Origin: Garcia nutans
Lineage: Eukaryota; Streptophyta; Magnoliopsida; Malpighiales; Euphorbiaceae
NCBI GenBank assembly: GCA_947685225.1
Contig: CANTUV010000011.1
Span: forward strand, 65,398,501-65,462,500
DNA: 64,000 bases
Reading direction: 5' to 3'
Part shown: positions 1-11,996 of the stretch, piece after piece
Layout: every line of letters begins with the position of its first letter
Position numbering within the stretch: the stretch's first letter is position 1
Made by a program: the position numbers and the translations under genes
The notes under the pieces: model-generated
Told to the model about the DNA's origin: nothing
Database searches by the model: none
The model's input: only the letters and a program-made list of their open reading frames with translations

Positions 1-1500
1 CTTTTCAGCATACTTGATTTATTCAGTTTGTAGCTAAATGTTAAGAAATGCTACCTCAGCCCCTCCCCTCTCCTTTTTACGGTAGATTAAGCTCGTTATT
101 TGCTGGTGAATGAAAACTTACGAGCCAATTGTTTTTACAGGCTGAAAATTCGAGCATGTTTCATGTGTGCTATTACATAGTTATTTTTATATACTTATTA
201 TTTCTGTTGTTTTCCGCTTGAAATGTTGGAAATATAGTGGTCCTTTATCAATTTGACAAAAGTAGTGCCCTTTGGAAAAGTTGTGCAGTGTTATTCTTGG
301 ATGAATTATGTGGATGTTCACTTTCATTTCATTATTTGGAAATTATATGAATGCAGCATTGCTATTAGCAAAATGCCTATAATCACGAGATGCAAACGAT
401 TTATCAATTAGTAAAAAGAAATAACTCATACTGGATCAGAAGATGGTTATAGAAGTGGTGCAGGATCTACTTGTATGCAGATTGTTGTTAATTTTCAATA
501 ATTAGCCTCCAAACTAGATACTCTATTAATGAGAAAAATGAGAAGCATGTGAGACAAAGACTTGTTTGATCTGCTTTAATGTGACAGATTTGAGCATTCA
601 ATGCAGCTTCTGGTTTTTGTTTTTGTATGTTAAATGTGCTGGTGGTTTTATAGACGTACAGTTCTTTGCATGGAAAGATTGTTCATTTTCTATGTGTTTA
701 AGTAATTTTTTTACAGAAAAAGAAAGGATCGAACTTGATTATTGTTATGTTACAGAAGTGAAGTAGCAGCTGTGATGGTGGAAGGATGGAGCTATTCAGC
801 TCAAGAGTGGTGCATAACAGTGAATGCATCTACTTTATGTGTTCTCCTTTCAATCCCCTGCTAATATATTTCTAAGGGATTGTGAGCTGCTGATGGGAAT
901 TGAGGTGCTCAAAACTTTCTGTATATACTGAGTATTATTTTATTGTTGTTGTTATTAGTTGATTGGCATTGCATTTAATAGCAAATTGCTTTGCCATTTT
1001 CAGCAGCTGGAAACAGGTAGGTGGACACTGGAAGTTGAGACTGCTCTGGGGATTGATTATTTGTTGTTTACTGCAAGGGTGAACTTAAAATGATGATGTC
1101 ACAGAAAGATAGAACTTTTAGCTGTGGATGTCCCTTGATTGTCTATTTGGAGAAGCTATCCCTTGAAGGTTTAACAATGCTCCCTTGTATGAGGAAATTA
1201 TGATGACCTGACAATATCTTGAGCATTAGACCCTAAGCAGTGTCGCAGACGCTAGACATTCCATTAAGAGCTATACCCCGAGCTCACATGTTGCTTTCTA
1301 TTATTCTTTTTCATTGAACATGAATTGATCCTCCATCCTAGGAGGCTGGACTTGTGGTGCCTTTTGCGAAAACATGATTATTTTCTTGTATTTTTTGTTG
1401 TGATTATGAATATTTGTTTAATTTTAATCTATAATTTAACACCATTGTTCAAATCTTCAATTTTGATCATAAAAAAGATAAGTAGGATCTGCACTGGGCC
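1..1500. other. Non-coding stretch, possibly the 3' flank of a gene to the left
   Basis: No convincing exon was found on either strand. Base composition up to about 1.3 kb is less AT-rich than the following intergenic DNA, as expected of a 3' UTR, intron or decayed gene, but no stop codon or poly(A) signal could be tied to a recognisable protein. The part from about 1320 to 1500 is related to 12.84-12.97 kb and belongs to a local duplication described separately. Confidence 0.3.
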
Positions 1501-1504
1501 ATTC

Positions 1505-1651
1505 TTTATAGGATAGCAAGTTTGATAATGCAGCTGGAGATCAAAGCTTGACTGGAAATGTATCAGCAAAGAGCAGTGACTTCGCAAGAAAAGTAGTAAA
1601 ATTGATGGACGTATTGCAGATGCAAAGAAGAGGAAGAAGATGATATCAACT
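1505..1651 (+). pseudogene. Fragment of an unrecognised gene, copy A of three
   Basis: After a possible acceptor (TTTATAG at about 1507-1513) an open stretch encodes a peptide beginning DSKFDNAAGDQ and ending at TGA near 1650, about 43 codons. The same DNA recurs near 13.13 kb (copy B) and 15.38 kb (copy C), with matching stretches such as AGCAAGTTTGATAATGCAGC and GACTTCGCAAGAAAA. Flanking non-coding DNA is shared too (1320-1500 resembles 12840-12970), so these are segmental duplicates, not just repeated exons. Copy A keeps the reading frame through SSDFARKVVKLMD, where copy B is broken. No second exon is visible. I do not recognise the family, and it could be a remnant exon rather than an expressed gene. 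Confidence 0.4.
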
Positions 1652-2230
1652 GATTGTCAATTTGCTGTTATTTATAGTACCACCATTGTTTTGTTAATTG
1701 TTTGTTTTAGTTTCTTGGGTTCTATAATTACATTAGATCCTCTTTATTTAGAATTTAATGACAAAAGAAAAAAAAAAGAAAGAAAAAATTAGCAGCAGCA
1801 GAGCTACAGTTAGGCTTAGCATAAAGCCCAACAAAACAAAAGCTAATAGGATAGAACAGCTAAAAGAGAGTTCTGATAGCATATATGCGCTAGCCATAAG
1901 TGTATATTTAAAAATTTACGCTTCTCATTAGATGATTTTTTTTTTAAAATTTGTATATATCTTATTATGGTATTTTGATTATTGTATAAAAATATATAAT
2001 AAATTTATAAAAATTATTATATGTATGATAAATTCATAATAAATTATATGAATTTAGTTACTAATAAATTTGAAAATATTCTAAAAATCTAGTAAATTTA
2101 TAATTTTTATTTTTTCTGACAGTAAAAAAGCCTGCATATTTTTATGAACAATTTATTCAAAATTGATTCTCCCTCAAAATGTATTAAATACATTAAATAT
2201 ATATATATATATATAAAGAGCTCTGATATA

Positions 2231-2334
2231 AACCACTGGGATTAGCCCAGTTGCCATCTGATGTTACTCTCTACATAGAGATCAGGGTTCGATCCTCCAA
2301 AAACAATTTCTAAAGGCCGAGCTTTAAAAAAAAA
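2231..2334 (+). mobile_element. tRNA-derived SINE with target-site duplication
   Basis: The body contains a pol III B-box-like GGGTTCGATCC (2285-2295) and, about 40 bp upstream, an A-box-like TTAGCCCAGTTGCC. It ends in a run of twelve A. It is flanked by a 16-bp direct repeat with one mismatch: AAAGAGCTCTGATATA at 2215-2230 and AAAGAGCTTTGATATA at 2335-2350. Internal tRNA-type promoter, A tail and long duplication together are the signature of a short interspersed element. It does not fold as a usable tRNA, so it is not called as one. Confidence 0.65.
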
Positions 2335-2350
2335 AAAGAGCTTTGATATA

Positions 2351-5300
2351 TGCCTGTGATGTGAACTTGAAAATCATCAGTATTTACTAAATAATGCATA
2401 GAAATCTATCACAGACGATTAAATTGATATACACCATTCGGAAATAAAAAGAGGTGCATTTTTATTAAATTCATTATTATCAATAATCTCTTCATACAAT
2501 TTAAATTAAAAGATTAACAAACTTATTCATCTTATTGCTAACCAAAATAATAAAAATTATTCGCATAACCAAAACATAGTCTAAATGGTAAATACACTTT
2601 ATATGAAAATAGACTCAAAATCGATTTCCACATCGTAAATGCTAAATCAAAATAATATCCTTATTTATCTTAGCTTTCAAGTTTCAGATAATTAATATTT
2701 CTCCATAATCGCATCCATATCAAAGCTCGTAGCATTTCAAATGCCCTTCTATTTGATAATTTTCTTCAATGTCACATCGAAAACTCTATGCCTTTCAGAT
2801 TTGAAAATCTTCCCAAAGCTCAATTCTTTTGTAGGCACAAATGAAGTAAACTTGTTAAGCTATTATATATATAATCATCAATAATCTTATTCATATAACA
2901 AATAATTTAAGTATTCATTTAGAAGTTCTATATTTGAAATAGTTATATATATATATATTTAGACATAGTTGTGAGTCGAATTTCAAATCTCAATTAGTAA
3001 AAGAAAATTGCAGACTAACAAACTGAGTTTTTTAAATTTTAATATATTTTTTTTAAATTTAAGCTCGGCTCATGGCCATGTCCGCATGTAATTAAACATT
3101 TAAAAAAAATTAATAAGATAAAGAATTGCACATGCTTGTTAGTTTATTGTATGAGTTGATTAATGTTGGCTTGAAAAACTTACTGGAGGAAGGACAAATA
3201 TCCTAACTTGGTTTAGTTTCATGCCTATAATTGCTTCAGTTAGCCCTGCATGAAGATCTGCTATTTAGCCTTCTTTTATATACATATACATACATACATA
3301 TACATACGTATATATAAATTAAACTCTGCGTGGCTTCACCTGGATAAAATGGATCATCGTTTCTTAAGTAGATTTCTGTAATTTTTTCTTTTCCTGGCCT
3401 TTTGAAGTTATCAGTTTCATAGAGCTTAAAGTGGATTTTTACCTGCCAAGAATATAACATTTAATGTAAGCTTTTCAACTTCAACGGGCAAAAATACTTC
3501 TTAAAAATTAAAAAAATAATAAGCGAAAAAACAACCTTCTGACGAAGCTTTGCACATTTATTATAATACTTACTTTATTTTATTTTAAGTATTGTGTAAG
3601 AAAAAAATTTTATTTCATTTTAAGTGTCACTTTTAAAAATTTAATGAAGTATTAATTAAAAAATTTTAATATTACCCTCATTAATTAATAAAAAAATAAA
3701 TAAAGTAAGAAAAATAAAAAAATATTATTTAGATAAATTATAATAAAATTTTTAATATATAATTATTTTATTTGTATGTGTATATCATTTTTATATGATA
3801 TTTAAAATAAAAGGGAGTAAATATTGATCTTTACCCTATGAGGAAGTTGATATATCACATTACCTAATCTTTGGGTTTGAGGGAATAATTTTGAATGGGG
3901 GATTCTTTGTTCTCACAATTACTTTTGGGCCTGCATTAATTAATGTATTAATTAATTGTTCATTAGTTTAACACTACCTCCACACTAATGAAATCATCTT
4001 CTTTAGCTATGCTTTAGTACAATACTGACTCCTTACCACTAAAATTGCCATCTTTACCTGATATATAAATATTAAAATAATTATTATATAATTATCTTAA
4101 TTTTATAAAAAATTATTCTAAATAAACTCAAATATTCTCGAATAATTCATTATTACTAAAAACTTCATTCATTAATTCATTGATAATAAGAATATATTTT
4201 ACAAAAAAAAAATTAATTAATTTTTTAAAATTTTATAAAATGATAATTTTAGTGGAATATTATTTATTTTTAAAAAGTGACTGTTTGAATATGTCGGAGA
4301 GAGTAATAATAATTGTTTTTCAAATAATTTTTTTTAAAAAGTGAGTTTTAATGTCACGGGTATAGTAATAGTGAATTGATTTTCAAATAAAATGTTAACA
4401 AAAAGGGTTAAATTATTTATATATCATGGCGTCACCTATTGTAACGAATTCTGGCCGGTGACAATCTTGTTGTCTATGCCCTGATAAGCTACGCCATGCC
4501 ATCTGCTTAAATTCCCTTCATAATTTATAAAATTTCTTTGCCATGCTCTTCAAAATCAATAAGCACATTAGAAAATGTAAAATTATTAACTTAATTACAT
4601 AATCTATAACAATTAAGATTCTTCTAAATACCAGCACATTGAAACACAGTATGATAATAAATGTATATTCTGCTGAAAAAAAAAATTCAGAATCAATCCT
4701 CTTTTCCTAAATACCTGTCAATTTTCATATGGTTACCATGAATTGGCCCCTAGAGCCAAGCATGCTGGACGAAATGAGTCTGCACAGCACAGTCCTTGAA
4801 TATTAACATTAACTAAATGCATATTAACTTTTTTTTATTCAACTAAATGCATATTAACTAATAATCAACATTAAATGAAAGTTATTATTATATCACTAAA
4901 TAAACATTAACATTAACTAATAATTATTATATCACTTCAGTTCTTGATATATATATATATATATATATTTCAACTGTTCAACAATATAAGTACAATAATT
5001 GCAGTTAAAAGACATAAATCTCAATGAATTTTCAAGATTCACATACAAAAACATGTACAAAATTACCCCAAAAAAATAATTAAGCCTATATTATTTGAAA
5101 AACTTTGTATTTAATCAAGACTTTCATTTATGGGATGTGTGCTTGTGTTGTGAGAGAGAGAGAGAGAGAGAGTACCAGAAACATATGGGTTGAACTTGAA
5201 AGAGAAGATAGTGGAAGAAGCCATTGGAGTTGCAGGTAATAAGCTGTGCGAGAATCAAGCAAATATAAATTGGTTCTTCAATGGACGACAATGATCTAGG

Positions 5301-6307
5301 CTTTGATGTAAACTCTGTATATATATATATATATATTATATTGTATATATATATTTCATTGGTTTCATATATTCATTATTAAATATAAACAAAACTTACT
5401 CCAAATTGAATAACTATAGTAATATAATAATTTGAAAGAGTGGTTGGAGTTTGAAAGTCTACGATTGTAAATTTTCTTAGGTTTCTCATTGCTTAGTTGG
5501 TGAAGTCAACTAGCAAGTCTTTCTTTTTTCATTTATTTTTGTATTCATTAATTAACCTCACGTGAGTTCAAGATTCAAACATTGTTATTAATTAAATTAC
5601 AGCTACCTACAAAAAAAAAATAATTTTTTCACATTGGTGTTAAAAAAAATTTATTTTGAGAGTGTATTATTCCTGTTTAGATATCGAGTCAGCATATATT
5701 TCTTGTTCCAATATATAATTATTCAATAATAAAAAAATCTTTTCACATGTGTAATGTAATTTTTTTTAATATTATAACTAAAATAAAAGAATTGATTTTG
5801 AATCTATTTTCCAATCAAAATATGCATTTTTAGCATTAGGTTAAGTCTCAATTGTTGATTAAATTTAAAATATCCATAAAATATAATTAAGTTTTTCTTA
5901 CAGCACAATTAAGTCAAGTCTTCTTTAATTATTCTAAAAATGATAACTAAAAAAGTCTTCATTTGATTGTCTGTTTGTGAATAAAATATTTTTTTGTGAA
6001 TTATTCTGTGACCAGTTTAAGTTTGATTTGAAATGGGTGGGATTTCAGCTTCATACTTATTTATTATATATATCAAAGTGGTAGTAGTTAGAGAAAACAA
6101 GTCTGGTAACAAAATACTAAGTTTATACTTAAAAATATCCTTGTACAACCATGTCCAATTGAGCAGACAAGCATTTGCTGAGGCCAACAATTTCAAGGTT
6201 AGTTGATCTTTTTATGTCTTTCGATCTCTGTTTAAAAATGTTATGTTCATGGGCTGTAATAAAGCTAATTGCTAGTGTTTCTTTGATTGATCAGTTGTTA
6301 AAGAACC
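2351..6307. other. AT-rich intergenic DNA with a MITE remnant and microsatellites
   Basis: No exon is supported. At about 3566-3820 there is a probable Stowaway-like MITE remnant: the left end reads TACTTACTTTATTTTATTTT and the inverted right end TACTCCCTTTTATTTTAAAT. Simple repeats include a (GA)n tract at about 5152-5172 and several (TA)n tracts (about 4952-4970 and 5317-5350). The last few hundred bases must contain the promoter and 5' UTR of the DUF247 gene at 6308. Confidence 0.5.
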
Positions 6308-7847
6308 ATGGCTGATGTTGTAAATATGGGAAGAAATGGCTCTGTAAATGCTTCATCAGGTGAAATCAATGACTATGTAATTGACATTCCAGAAAACTTG
6401 GAGCCGCACTTAGGATCGGAGCTATGCATATACACAGTTCCTCCAGCGATTCGAAAAATAAACAGACCTTGTTATACTCCTCAGGTGATTTCTGTTGGCC
6501 CTATTCATTATCGTAAACCAGAATTGAAAGAAATGAAATTGCAAAAGCTGAGATATTTAAAAGAGTTTTGCAACAGACAGACAGAAAAGAAAGAAAAGGA
6601 GTTTTTAAGTGAGATTTGGAACAAAGTTAGTGAAGAGAAAACAAACAAAATCCGCCATTATTATCATGCTGATACTTCTAAAATTTCCGACTCTGAATTC
6701 AAAAACTTGATTCTGGTAGATGCAATCTTTATTCTTGAGTTGCTTATGAAGAACCATGAATATTCAAACTCATACAATAAAAATGATTTTATAATGGCTA
6801 AACCTTGGCTAAGAAATAGTATAAGGCAAGACTTGATATTACTTGAAAATCAGCTACCTTATTTTTTCTTGGAGGAAATATATAATGAATGCGCAAAATA
6901 TTTTCTTGAAGAAAAAATTCCCCATCATAATCTTGGACAAGGTGATGACAAAATGAAGCTTTTGAATGTCACCTGCTACTATTTCGACTGTTACAAGCCC
7001 AAAGGAGCTTCTATACCAGACCCAATAAAGATTTTACATTTCACAGATCTGGTTAGAGATTTCTGGTGCTTCAAATACCTCCTGCCATTGAACCAGGATG
7101 AGCCCCAAGACAAAAATGAAAAGGTTAAAAGTAATTTTTTGTCCTTCAACTAACCCTTGTGCTCCACCGGCGCCGGAGATATAAAGCCCCTAGTCGTCAC
7201 TGGTGAAAGGTTTAAAAGCAAAGAATCCGCAAACGATGGTGAAAGAGTTACAAGTCTTGATTGCTTAACTAAGCTGCATGATGCTGGAGTTAAGTTGAAG
7301 AGAATTGATGGAAAATGGTTAACTGATGTACAATTTAGCCAAGAAAACTCAAAAATTCCATTTTTCTCATGTTGTATTTGCATGGAGTTTCTGAGAAGAG
7401 GTGAATTACAAATCCCATATTTTGAAATAAACGATAGCACTGAATCAGTAGTCCGAAATGTCATGGCTTTAGATCAGTGTCATTACCCAAATGAAACTTA
7501 TGTCTGCAATTACATTAAGCAAGCTCATGGATTTACTTATTGACACTAGCAAAGATGTTGACTTGCTTGTGGAAAACAAGATAATTGTAAATGAGCTTGG
7601 AGATAGCAAGGCCATTGCTAATATGATTAACAAACTTTGTCTGCGAATTACAGAAGTTCGTTCTTGTTACCATGTTCTTGCTTCAGAGTTGGCTAAATAT
7701 TATGAGAACCCTTTTAACCGTGCCATGGGAAGGCTCAGGAGCGTTTATTTCACAGATGTTTGGAGAGGCACTGGAACTAGTGCTGCATTTATACTCCTGC
7801 TTCTCACATTGGCTCAAACTATAAGTTCTATTCTGCAGCTGCTATGA
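6308..7847 (+). pseudogene. DUF247 (UPF0481) membrane protein gene, disrupted
   Basis: The reading starts MADVVNMGRNG and shows the DUF247 hallmarks: VPPAIRKIN, YTPQVISVGPIHY near the N-terminus, an LRYLKEF segment, PWLRNSIRQDLILLENQLPYF mid-protein, HFTDLVRDFW, and a C-terminal hydrophobic segment (GTGTSAAFILLLLTLAQTIS) expected to be the single membrane anchor. Two lesions break it. An in-frame TAA lies at 7151-7153 in the variable linker. A tandem AAGC AAGC at 7517-7524 shifts the frame just before LMDLLIDT; the paralogue at 10287 lacks the extra four bases. A 63-nt intron (GT at 7131, AG at 7193) could skip the stop but is very short for a plant. DUF247 genes normally have an intron-free coding region. 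The molecular function of the family is largely unknown; in grasses some members act in self-incompatibility. Most likely a recent pseudogene. Confidence 0.8.
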
Positions 7848-8097
7848 AATGATCAGTTTGCTCATTATTTATTTTGCTGTTAGTTGATTTGTGAGATTTA
7901 TGTCTATTTCTTGCTTTTGTTGTTCTTGTAAAATACTGTTGTTCTCAATTCTCACGGATAAATATTACTGTTGTTAGAATGTCTTATTATATGTGGTGTA
8001 GCTAAATATATATTCACTTTTTTTTCATATTTATTTATGATTTAAAATTTTGTGATTAATATTATTATATAAATGATATAATGTTTTTCATTATTTA

Positions 8098-8600
8098 TCC
8101 TCGAGAAAAAAAAATTAAGTGTGAGAATATTTTGGTAATATATATATGGCATTATTATAAATTATAAAATGATTTTGTCATTTACAATTAAGTAAGAAAA
8201 TATTAGCAGAAACACTATTTAGAGATAAGGGAACGTTACCTTGGGGAATACACCTAAAATCAATTTCTCACGTGCGAGATTCTTATATTATTATTTTTTA
8301 TTAAATATATTGCTACCAACTATAAATTATTGATGAATTATAAGATACAGTTAATCAAGAAAAAATTATGATTTTCTTAGACAAAAATTCATATATTTTA
8401 ATTACAATCTTAGAATTGATATAATATTAGTTATATGCGCACAAAATTAAGATGAGTAATTTTAAAATATGAATGCTCACTAAATACATACATGGCAGAC
8501 CCTTGGGGTAAGCTCAAGGAAGCTATTGTCTAGGGCAATTTATCCCAAAGAGCAATCAAAATAAAAAAAAAATTTATTAATTTTATACATGAATATATAT
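8098..8600 (+). repeat. Direct repeat, copy 1 (about 500 bp, intergenic)
   Basis: This non-coding segment recurs at about 8917-9390, roughly 815 bp downstream, with many point differences and small indels. Shared stretches include ACAATTAAGTAAGAAAATAT, ATTATGATTTTCTTAGACAA and ATTGATATAATATTA. It lies between the two DUF247 paralogues and probably reflects the same local duplication history. Confidence 0.7.
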
Positions 8601-8916
8601 ATAAATTATGATCACAATTAGATTAATGAGAATCATCAGCACGAAATCTCTAATTTCGATTCACGAAAATTATAAACCTTAATCTTAACTGATAAAAGCC
8701 GATTTGATTAAAATTCAAATCCAAGCTGATTTTGATTTGAATTGACAGTTCAAATTGATTTTATTACTATTTTTAAAATTCATATTTTTAAAAAAATTAA
8801 TTATAATTGATAATATTTTTTAAAAGATTGAACATTGACTCATAAATTTAATAATATTAATTAAGTTAAACTTTTTCTTAAAAAAAAGTTAAACCTAATA
8901 ATATTATTTATACTCC

Positions 8917-9390
8917 AGAAAAAAAAGTGTAAGAACATTTTAGTAATATATATATATAGCATTATTATAAATTATAAAATAATTTTGTCATTTACAATTA
9001 AGTAAGAAAATATTAGCAGAAACACTATTATATTTAGCAATAAGGGTATGTTACCTTGAGTAATAGACCAAGTGTAAGGTTTTTGTATTATTATTTTTTA
9101 TTAAATATATTGCTATCAACTATAAATTATTGATGAATTATAAGATAAAATGAATCAAGAAAAAAATTATGATTTTCTTAGACAAAAATTCATATATTTT
9201 AATTAAAATCTTAGAATTGATATAATATTAATTATATGCGCACAAAATTAAAATAAGTAATTTTAAAATATGAATGCACATTAAATATATAATGGCTGCG
9301 GTAAGTTCAAGGATTCTATTGTCCAAGGTAATCCACCATAAAGAGCAATCAAAATAAAAAAAAAATATATTAATTTTATGCATGAATATT
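8917..9390 (+). repeat. Direct repeat, copy 2 (about 470 bp, intergenic)
   Basis: Second copy of the segment at 8098-8600. Both copies end near AGAGCAATCAAAATAAAAAA, so the repeat boundary is fairly sharp. No coding potential is seen in either copy. Confidence 0.7.
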
Positions 9391-9721
9391 TATATATATA
9401 GGCAATAAAATAATTATATATAGACAACTAGAATATATATATATATATATTATAATTTAAGTTACTTTAATTTTGCATATATTTTTTAAACTTTATATTA
9501 TGTTTTATTTTAATATTTAATAGTATCTGAATAACCAAAATTTGGATGTACCTGGACAAAAAAAAATCTTGAAGCCTGCCCTGAATATATATAGGAATAT
9601 ATATAGATGATCTAATTATTATTAAAAAAAATAACATTCATAATTATCGAAGTAAAATAAATATTTAACTTTTCTCTAAAAAAATAAAAATAACTTTGAT
9701 TCTAATTTGAATATTAATTAA

Positions 9722-9943
9722 ATGATTAAACAGTTGTTGTTTGCTGGCAAAGTATCATTAGGAATTACACTTTGCTTGGAGTTTTCTTTTCTTCTTGTTG
9801 AGGCTCAGCATCTTACCCTTTATGTTGCTTTGCTTAAGTTGCTATTTATGGTGGGCTTCGTCTTGGCATTATTAATCAACAAGCTTTACCCATCTAACTT
9901 CAGGTGTGTTTTACTTGTTCTTGTTCTTGATTTCAAACTCTAA
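9722..9943 (+). other. Short hydrophobic ORF, possible gene fragment or upstream exon
   Basis: An ATG-initiated frame of 73 codons is strongly hydrophobic: a segment around ITLCLEFSFLLVEA and another, LLKLLFMVGFVLALLINKLY, look like two membrane helices. It could be an exon ending in front of GTGTGT at 9904 and spliced towards TTGCAG at about 10224, which would place it upstream of the second DUF247 gene, but no continuous frame results. Part of the DNA (TTGTTTGCTGGCAAAG) is echoed near 13535. The family is not recognised. It may be a chance ORF or a duplicated fragment. Confidence 0.25.
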
Positions 9944-10286
9944 ATTCAATTTTTTTTGGATTACCATTCCATTATTATTAGCAATTATCTACTAGTTCTT
10001 CATTTTATTCTCAAGTACTTGTTTCTTCTGATGATTTCTATTTTTTTTTTGTTTTTATAGCCCTCTTAATTAGTGAGCTCTACTTTCGCTCATTTTATCC
10101 ATACAATTGCATCAAATCTTGGAATTTATAGATCAAAATATGAGCTTTCTCTAATTTGGCAAAATTTCTTTCTTTCTTATACACTTCATTGAAACATGCA
10201 TATATTATAAAAATGGTGTTGCAGTTGATTCCATGTTGGTAGTGAGTATTGTATATTTGTCAGCAGGGCTGGTGAACCTTGGCAAA

Positions 10287-11598
10287 ATGGGAAAGAATGA
10301 ATCAGCAACAGCTTCAACGGACACTCAGAATCCAGGGCAAGAACTGACAATTACTATTCCAGAAAACTTGGAGACTACCTTATCAGAAAAGGTTTGTATT
10401 CACAAGGTGCCCCCAACACTTCGCCAAATTAACCCAGATGCCTACACTCCTCAGGTAATTTCTATAGGTCCTATTCACCATGGCAGAAAACAACTGCAGA
10501 ACATGGAAATTCAGAAATTGAGATATTTGAAAGAATTTTGCAAAAGAGAAAAATTGGATTCAAGCACTAAAGACAAGAAATTTCGAAACAGTCTTCGTAA
10601 TCAAATTGTTGAAGAAGAATTCCGTGGCTGTTATAGTGCTGATACCTTTACACTTTCCAGCAATGAGTTAATTACTATGATTCTGTTGGACAGTGTTTTC
10701 ATTCTTGAGCTGTTCTTGAGAAGTAACAGAGATAAAGAGTATGAGAAAGATTGCGTAATTGGTAAGCCCTGGTTGAGAACAGATGTTCAACAGGATCTGA
10801 TATTACTTGAAAATCAGCTACCCTTTTCAATTCTTGCAAAACTATACAACTTTTCTAAAAGATACTTTGTTAATGAACATGATTATCCTTCTTTTCTTGA
10901 GCTTACCTCCCAATTTCAAGCCCACGAGAACAAAAATACCAAACCCCAACACGATGTTACATTTCACTGATCTGGTTAGATATTTTTGGTCTTTTGCGCA
11001 CCCTGAAAACCCATGGCAGGCTAGCAGCATTGGAAGTCTTTGTAGCATAACTAAGCTGCACCAGGCAGGATTGAAGCTGATGCCCGCTGAAAAGAAAAGC
11101 TTTCTCAACATTGAGTTCGAAGGAGGAATGGGTTGTTTTTGCAGAACAGAGTTACAACTTCCTTGCTTCGAATTTGATGATACAACAGAATTTGTGGTTC
11201 GCAATCTCATGGCTCTGGAGCAATGCCATTGCCCATATGAAACTTACATATGCAATTATATTAGGCTCTGGGATCTGCTTATTGACACAGCTGAAGATGT
11301 GAACTTGCTTGTTGAGAAGAAAATAATTGTTAATAGGCTTGGAGACAGTGCTACTGTGGCAAATCTTGTTAACAAACTCTGCAACCAAATTGCAGAAGTT
11401 CAGTCTTGTTTTTTTGGTCTTTCTTTACAGCTTAATGGGTACTATGAGAATTGTTGTAACCATACCATGGCAACATTGAGAAGTGTATATTTTGGTGATC
11501 TTTGGAGAGGTACTGGAACTACTGCTGCAATTTTGCTTCTGGTTCTCACTTTGATACAAACTGTTTGTTCCGTTCTGGAATTATTTCCTGAAAATTAA
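10287..11598 (+). pseudogene. DUF247 (UPF0481) membrane protein gene, second tandem copy, frameshifted
   Basis: A paralogue of the gene at 6308, same strand, about 2.4 kb downstream. The start at 10287 (MGKNESATAS) matches the usual beginning of the family; an in-frame ATG at 10233 would add 18 residues. Family features in order: ITIPENLETTL, VPPTLRQIN, YTPQVISIGPIHHG, LRYLKEFCKRE, PWLRTDVQQDLILLENQLPF, HFTDLVRYFW, YICNYIRLWDLLIDT, and a C-terminal hydrophobic anchor TGTTAAILLLVLTLIQTV. The frame changes between about 10900 and 10920. The run CCC at 10909-10911 appears to hold one base too many, because dropping a single C there would connect SFLELTS to the downstream frame. Everything after the shift stays open to TAA at 11598. 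A one-base change in a short homopolymer could also be a sequencing error, so this copy may be functional. Its lesion differs from those of copy 1. Confidence 0.8.
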
Positions 11599-11996
11599 GT
11601 TTCATAGCTTATGAATTTTGATTTCTTTGTTGCTCTGTTTTTTCAGTTTGATTGCTTTGCATTGCTTTTTTTATTAGTTTCTCTATCGTTTTTTTTTTAA
11701 TTTTTCTCTTCATTGTTGGCCGTTCAAAAAAGGAATATGTTATTATAGTAGGAGAAATAAATATTTTATTTTTATTGAATAAGTGTTTTTTTTAATCAAA
11801 GTGCTTTTATTTTTATTAAAATTTATTGTAATAATTTTATAAATATATATAATTTTTTATCAATTATTTGAAAAAAATTATAATAAATTTTAATAAAAAT
11901 AAAATTTATCCTAATAGAATTAGACTAGTTAAAAAAATTATGTTTATTTAAATGCGATATTATTTTTTATTGAGTAATTATTTTTGATGAGATATA
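11599..11996. other. 3' flank of DUF247 copy 2
   Basis: AT-rich DNA that must contain the 3' UTR of the gene ending at 11598. No clear poly(A) signal stands out among many AATAAA-like strings (for example AGAAATAAATA near 11750). No coding region is seen. Confidence 0.4.

Noticed and set aside
566..766. 66-codon open frame
   Set aside because: It begins at TTG, has no family features, and lies in probable UTR or intronic DNA.
2231..2334. tRNA gene suggested by the B-box-like GGGTTCGATCC
   Set aside because: No cloverleaf can be drawn, there is an A tail, and a 16-bp target duplication surrounds it; a SINE fits better.
3236..3460. Minus-strand 74-codon frame
   Set aside because: It contains a translated TA/CA microsatellite and no recognisable motif.
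7150..7464. Minus-strand frame across the DUF247 gene
   Set aside because: Antisense shadow of the plus-strand coding sequence.
10842..11388. Two minus-strand frames over DUF247 copy 2
   Set aside because: Antisense shadows of a recognised family.
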